From Panacibacter microcysteis (lineage in GTDB: Bacteria; Bacteroidota; Bacteroidia; Chitinophagales; Chitinophagaceae), in assembly GCF_015831355.1 (NCBI RefSeq), contig NZ_JADWYR010000001.1:2728001-2792000 (forward strand): DNA of 64,000 nucleotides, in the 5' to 3' direction. Position numbers and translations under genes: made by a program. Positions 62,248 to 64,000 of the stretch are shown piece after piece (position 1 is the first letter of the stretch; the number at the start of each line of letters is the position of its first letter). The notes beneath the pieces were generated by a model, which saw only the letters and a list, made by a program, of their open reading frames with translations, had not been told where the DNA came from and did not search any database.

Positions 62248-62352
62248 ATATGCCCTGCCTTCAATAACGTATAAGGAAAACATTTCGGTTTCGTTTTTGT
62301 TTGTGTAAGAATACTTTGCTTATTTCTACTAACTTGGTAAAAAGTTTTTATT

Positions 62353-63600
62353 ATGCGCAGTACCAGCGGCTGGTGGATCGTTATCGTTGTAATGTTGCTG
62401 ATTGACCTGTATGTTTTCATGGCCATAAGAACAGTAACACAAAATAGCAGCGAGAAAGCCAGAGTGATCATACATACCATTTATTGGGTTATTTCTGCAG
62501 CGGGTGTTATTACTATTCTGTTGTTTCCATATGTGCAGGCTTTTCAAACAAACGTCATTCTGAGAAACTATGTATTTGCTATGCTCGTTGGTTTGTTCTT
62601 TGCAAAAGTGCTTGCCAGTACTTTCTTCCTGGTAGATGATTTGCGGCGCGGTGCAGTGTGGCTGATGGCAAAGATATTTCCTAAAAGCGGCGCTGATTTT
62701 GTGCAGCAGAAAAACAGCATCAGCAGGTCTGCATTCCTTACGTGGGCTGGTATTGCCGTAGGCGGTGGCCTGTTTACTACTTTGCTGTATGGTTTTTCCA
62801 ACAAGTACAATTATAATGTGCGCAGGCTTAAACTCACGTTTGCCAACCTGCCGTCAGCATTCAGGGGCTTGCGTATTATACAGGTAAGCGACATACACAG
62901 CGGTAGTTTTACCGATAAAGAAGCAGTAAAGAAAGGCGTGGAAAAAATTATGGAACAAAAACCTGATCTCATACTTTTTACAGGAGACCTGGTAAATGAC
63001 CGTTCAGACGAAATGGATGAGTACATGGATGTATTCAACAAATTTTCGGCGCCACTCGGTGTATACAGTACACTGGGTAACCATGATTACGGAGATTACG
63101 TTGCATGGCCAAGTGAGGCAGCAAAAGCTGCAAACCTCGAAAGACTCAAGCAAATTCATGGTGAACTTGGTTGGCGATTGCTCATGAACGAACATGTGGT
63201 GCTGGAGAAAGACGGTGCATCCGTTGCATTGCTTGGCATAGAAAACTGGAGTGCGTTTGGAAGATTTCCCAAATATGGTAAAATGGCAGCAGCTTATGCG
63301 GGCACAGAAAAATATCCATTCAAAATTTTAATGAGCCACGATCCTTCTCACTGGGATGCAGAAGTAAGAACAAAATACCCTGACATTAACCTGATGCTCA
63401 GTGGTCACACACACGGTATGCAGTTTGGCCTCGAAAATCCTTATTTTAAATGGAGCCCGGTACAATGGTTTTATAAGCAGTGGGCCGGCCTTTATAAAGA
63501 AGGTCAGCAGATGCTGTATGTTAATCGTGGTTATGGTTTTATAGGTTACCCGGGAAGGGTTGGTATTATGCCTGAGATAACAGTAATTGAGCTGGCTTAG
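62353..63600 (+). CDS. Membrane-anchored metallophosphoesterase
   Basis: A 415-residue protein with three to four N-terminal helices (up to about residue 155) and a C-terminal calcineurin-like phosphoesterase domain. Metal and phosphate motifs are VSDIHSG, FTGDLVNDRSDE, LGNHDYGDY, MSHDPSHWD and LSGHTHGMQFG, all complete. Relatives (YaeI-like) hydrolyse phosphoesters such as UDP-diacylglucosamine, but the substrate here is unknown. It follows the polysaccharide locus after a dispersed repeat and is probably independent. Confidence 0.9.
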   Translation: MRSTSGWWIVIVVMLLIDLYVFMAIRTVTQNSSEKARVIIHTIYWVISAAGVITILLFPYVQAFQTNVILRNYVFAMLVGLFFAKVLASTFFLVDDLRRGAVWLMAKIFPKSGADFVQQKNSISRSAFLTWAGIAVGGGLFTTLLYGFSNKYNYNVRRLKLTFANLPSAFRGLRIIQVSDIHSGSFTDKEAVKKGVEKIMEQKPDLILFTGDLVNDRSDEMDEYMDVFNKFSAPLGVYSTLGNHDYGDYVAWPSEAAKAANLERLKQIHGELGWRLLMNEHVVLEKDGASVALLGIENWSAFGRFPKYGKMAAAYAGTEKYPFKILMSHDPSHWDAEVRTKYPDINLMLSGHTHGMQFGLENPYFKWSPVQWFYKQWAGLYKEGQQMLYVNRGYGFIGYPGRVGIMPEITVIELA

Positions 63601-63602
63601 CG

Positions 63603-64000
63603 TTATACACTTTTATCTGCATCATAAACAATCCCGGCTTTCGCTCGTATTTCGTCGAGGGTTTCCATCAGTTGCATAGTGTCAGCAAACGTCATAACGT
63701 TACTTTCTTTCAGGCCTTTCCTGATGCATTCGCTGGCATGCCTTATTTCATATTGGTAACCCCAGCCTGCTTCTTTCTCCACAGGTATAATTTCTTTGCT
63801 GTCTATCCATCCCGGGTAGTGCTCAATTGTTGTGTCCGGCGCGTAAAAACGATGCGCCAGTTTAAACCTGCCATTGGTGCCATGTATATCGCACTCTGTG
63901 GCAATATTGGAAGCAAAGCTTGAAAACAACTGTGCCATGGCACCACTATTATATCGGAAAGTAATAGCGCATTGCTCATCTATACCTGTAAGCGCCGGGT
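63603..64000 (-). CDS. Gfo/Idh/MocA-type oxidoreductase, C-terminal part (cut at window edge)
   Basis: The C-terminal ~132 residues of an oxidoreductase. The frame stays open to the right window edge, so the N-terminal NAD(P) domain lies outside. Visible are FRYNSGAMAQLFSSFASNI, then IHGTNGRFKL, and GYQYEIRHASECIRKGLKES with the ending ETLDEIRAKAGIVYDAD, which match the C-terminal dimerisation domain of Gfo/Idh/MocA dehydrogenases. These oxidise or isomerise sugars and inositols with NAD(P). Convergent with the phosphoesterase gene, 2 bases apart. Confidence 0.85.
   Translation of the reverse strand, partial: PALTGIDEQCAITFRYNSGAMAQLFSSFASNIATECDIHGTNGRFKLAHRFYAPDTTIEHYPGWIDSKEIIPVEKEAGWGYQYEIRHASECIRKGLKESNVMTFADTMQLMETLDEIRAKAGIVYDADKSV

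Overview
The window is from a member of the Bacteroidota, most likely the family Chitinophagaceae. The grounds are a secreted metalloprotease with a type IX secretion C-terminal tail, a large TonB-dependent receptor with a carboxypeptidase-like N-terminal domain, MacB-type permeases with the Bacteroidota architecture, several DUF families common in that phylum, absence of Shine-Dalgarno sequences, and promoters that fit the Bacteroidota -33 TTTG / -7 TAnnTTTG pattern. The assignment to family is an inference from gene content. There is no rRNA, CRISPR array or recognisable insertion sequence. One tRNA gene (Arg, anticodon ACG) is present.

Layout. 0-9.2 kb: a truncated secreted metalloprotease, a lipoprotein, a Tricorn-like protease, a Tat-exported sugar isomerase-like protein and a carboxy-terminal processing protease. 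9.5-11.5 kb: tRNA-Arg followed by an AbiEi/AbiEii (type IV) toxin-antitoxin pair, the one clear accessory island. 11.9-24 kb: housekeeping and envelope genes (NAD-binding protein with DUF2867, aspartate kinase, gamma-glutamyltransferase-like protein, ABC permease, ROK kinase, small membrane proteins). 24-29.9 kb: two divergent gene sets built around flavin and photolyase-like chemistry: aminopeptidase, DUF2071 and flavin reductase on the minus strand; DUF2256, DUF2805, a photolyase/cryptochrome FAD-domain protein, DUF3050 and an SDR on the plus strand. 30-35.6 kb: DUF4412 protein, multi-PAS histidine kinase, small secreted proteins, a YjbQ protein, and a DUF4268 gene cut by an in-frame stop. 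35.9-41 kb: TonB-dependent receptor, beta-propeller phytase, TonB-C-like secreted protein, response regulator. 41-48.6 kb: stress-type small genes, single-chain transketolase, nitronate monooxygenase, NrtR-like regulator. 49.4-62.1 kb: an exopolysaccharide locus with an export lipoprotein, a Wzc-type tyrosine kinase, a flippase, an O-antigen ligase-like polymerase, one glycosyltransferase and five sulfotransferases in two families. 62.3-64 kb: a metallophosphoesterase and a truncated Gfo/Idh/MocA-type oxidoreductase.

Three things stand out. First, an intergenic repeat of about 60-100 bp occurs 23 times, roughly once per 2.8 kb. It has a palindromic core in two co-varying forms and is sometimes paired in a fixed inverted arrangement. 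Second, the flavin/photolyase cluster includes a DUF3050 protein with an H-x3-D-x2-H motif resembling heme-oxygenase-like diiron oxidases, and a 56-codon DUF2256 gene that starts with TTG and overlaps the next gene. Third, the exopolysaccharide locus carries five sulfotransferases, which implies a sulfated surface polymer. Tandem sulfotransferase copies there are separated by the dispersed repeats, a possible route for their duplication.
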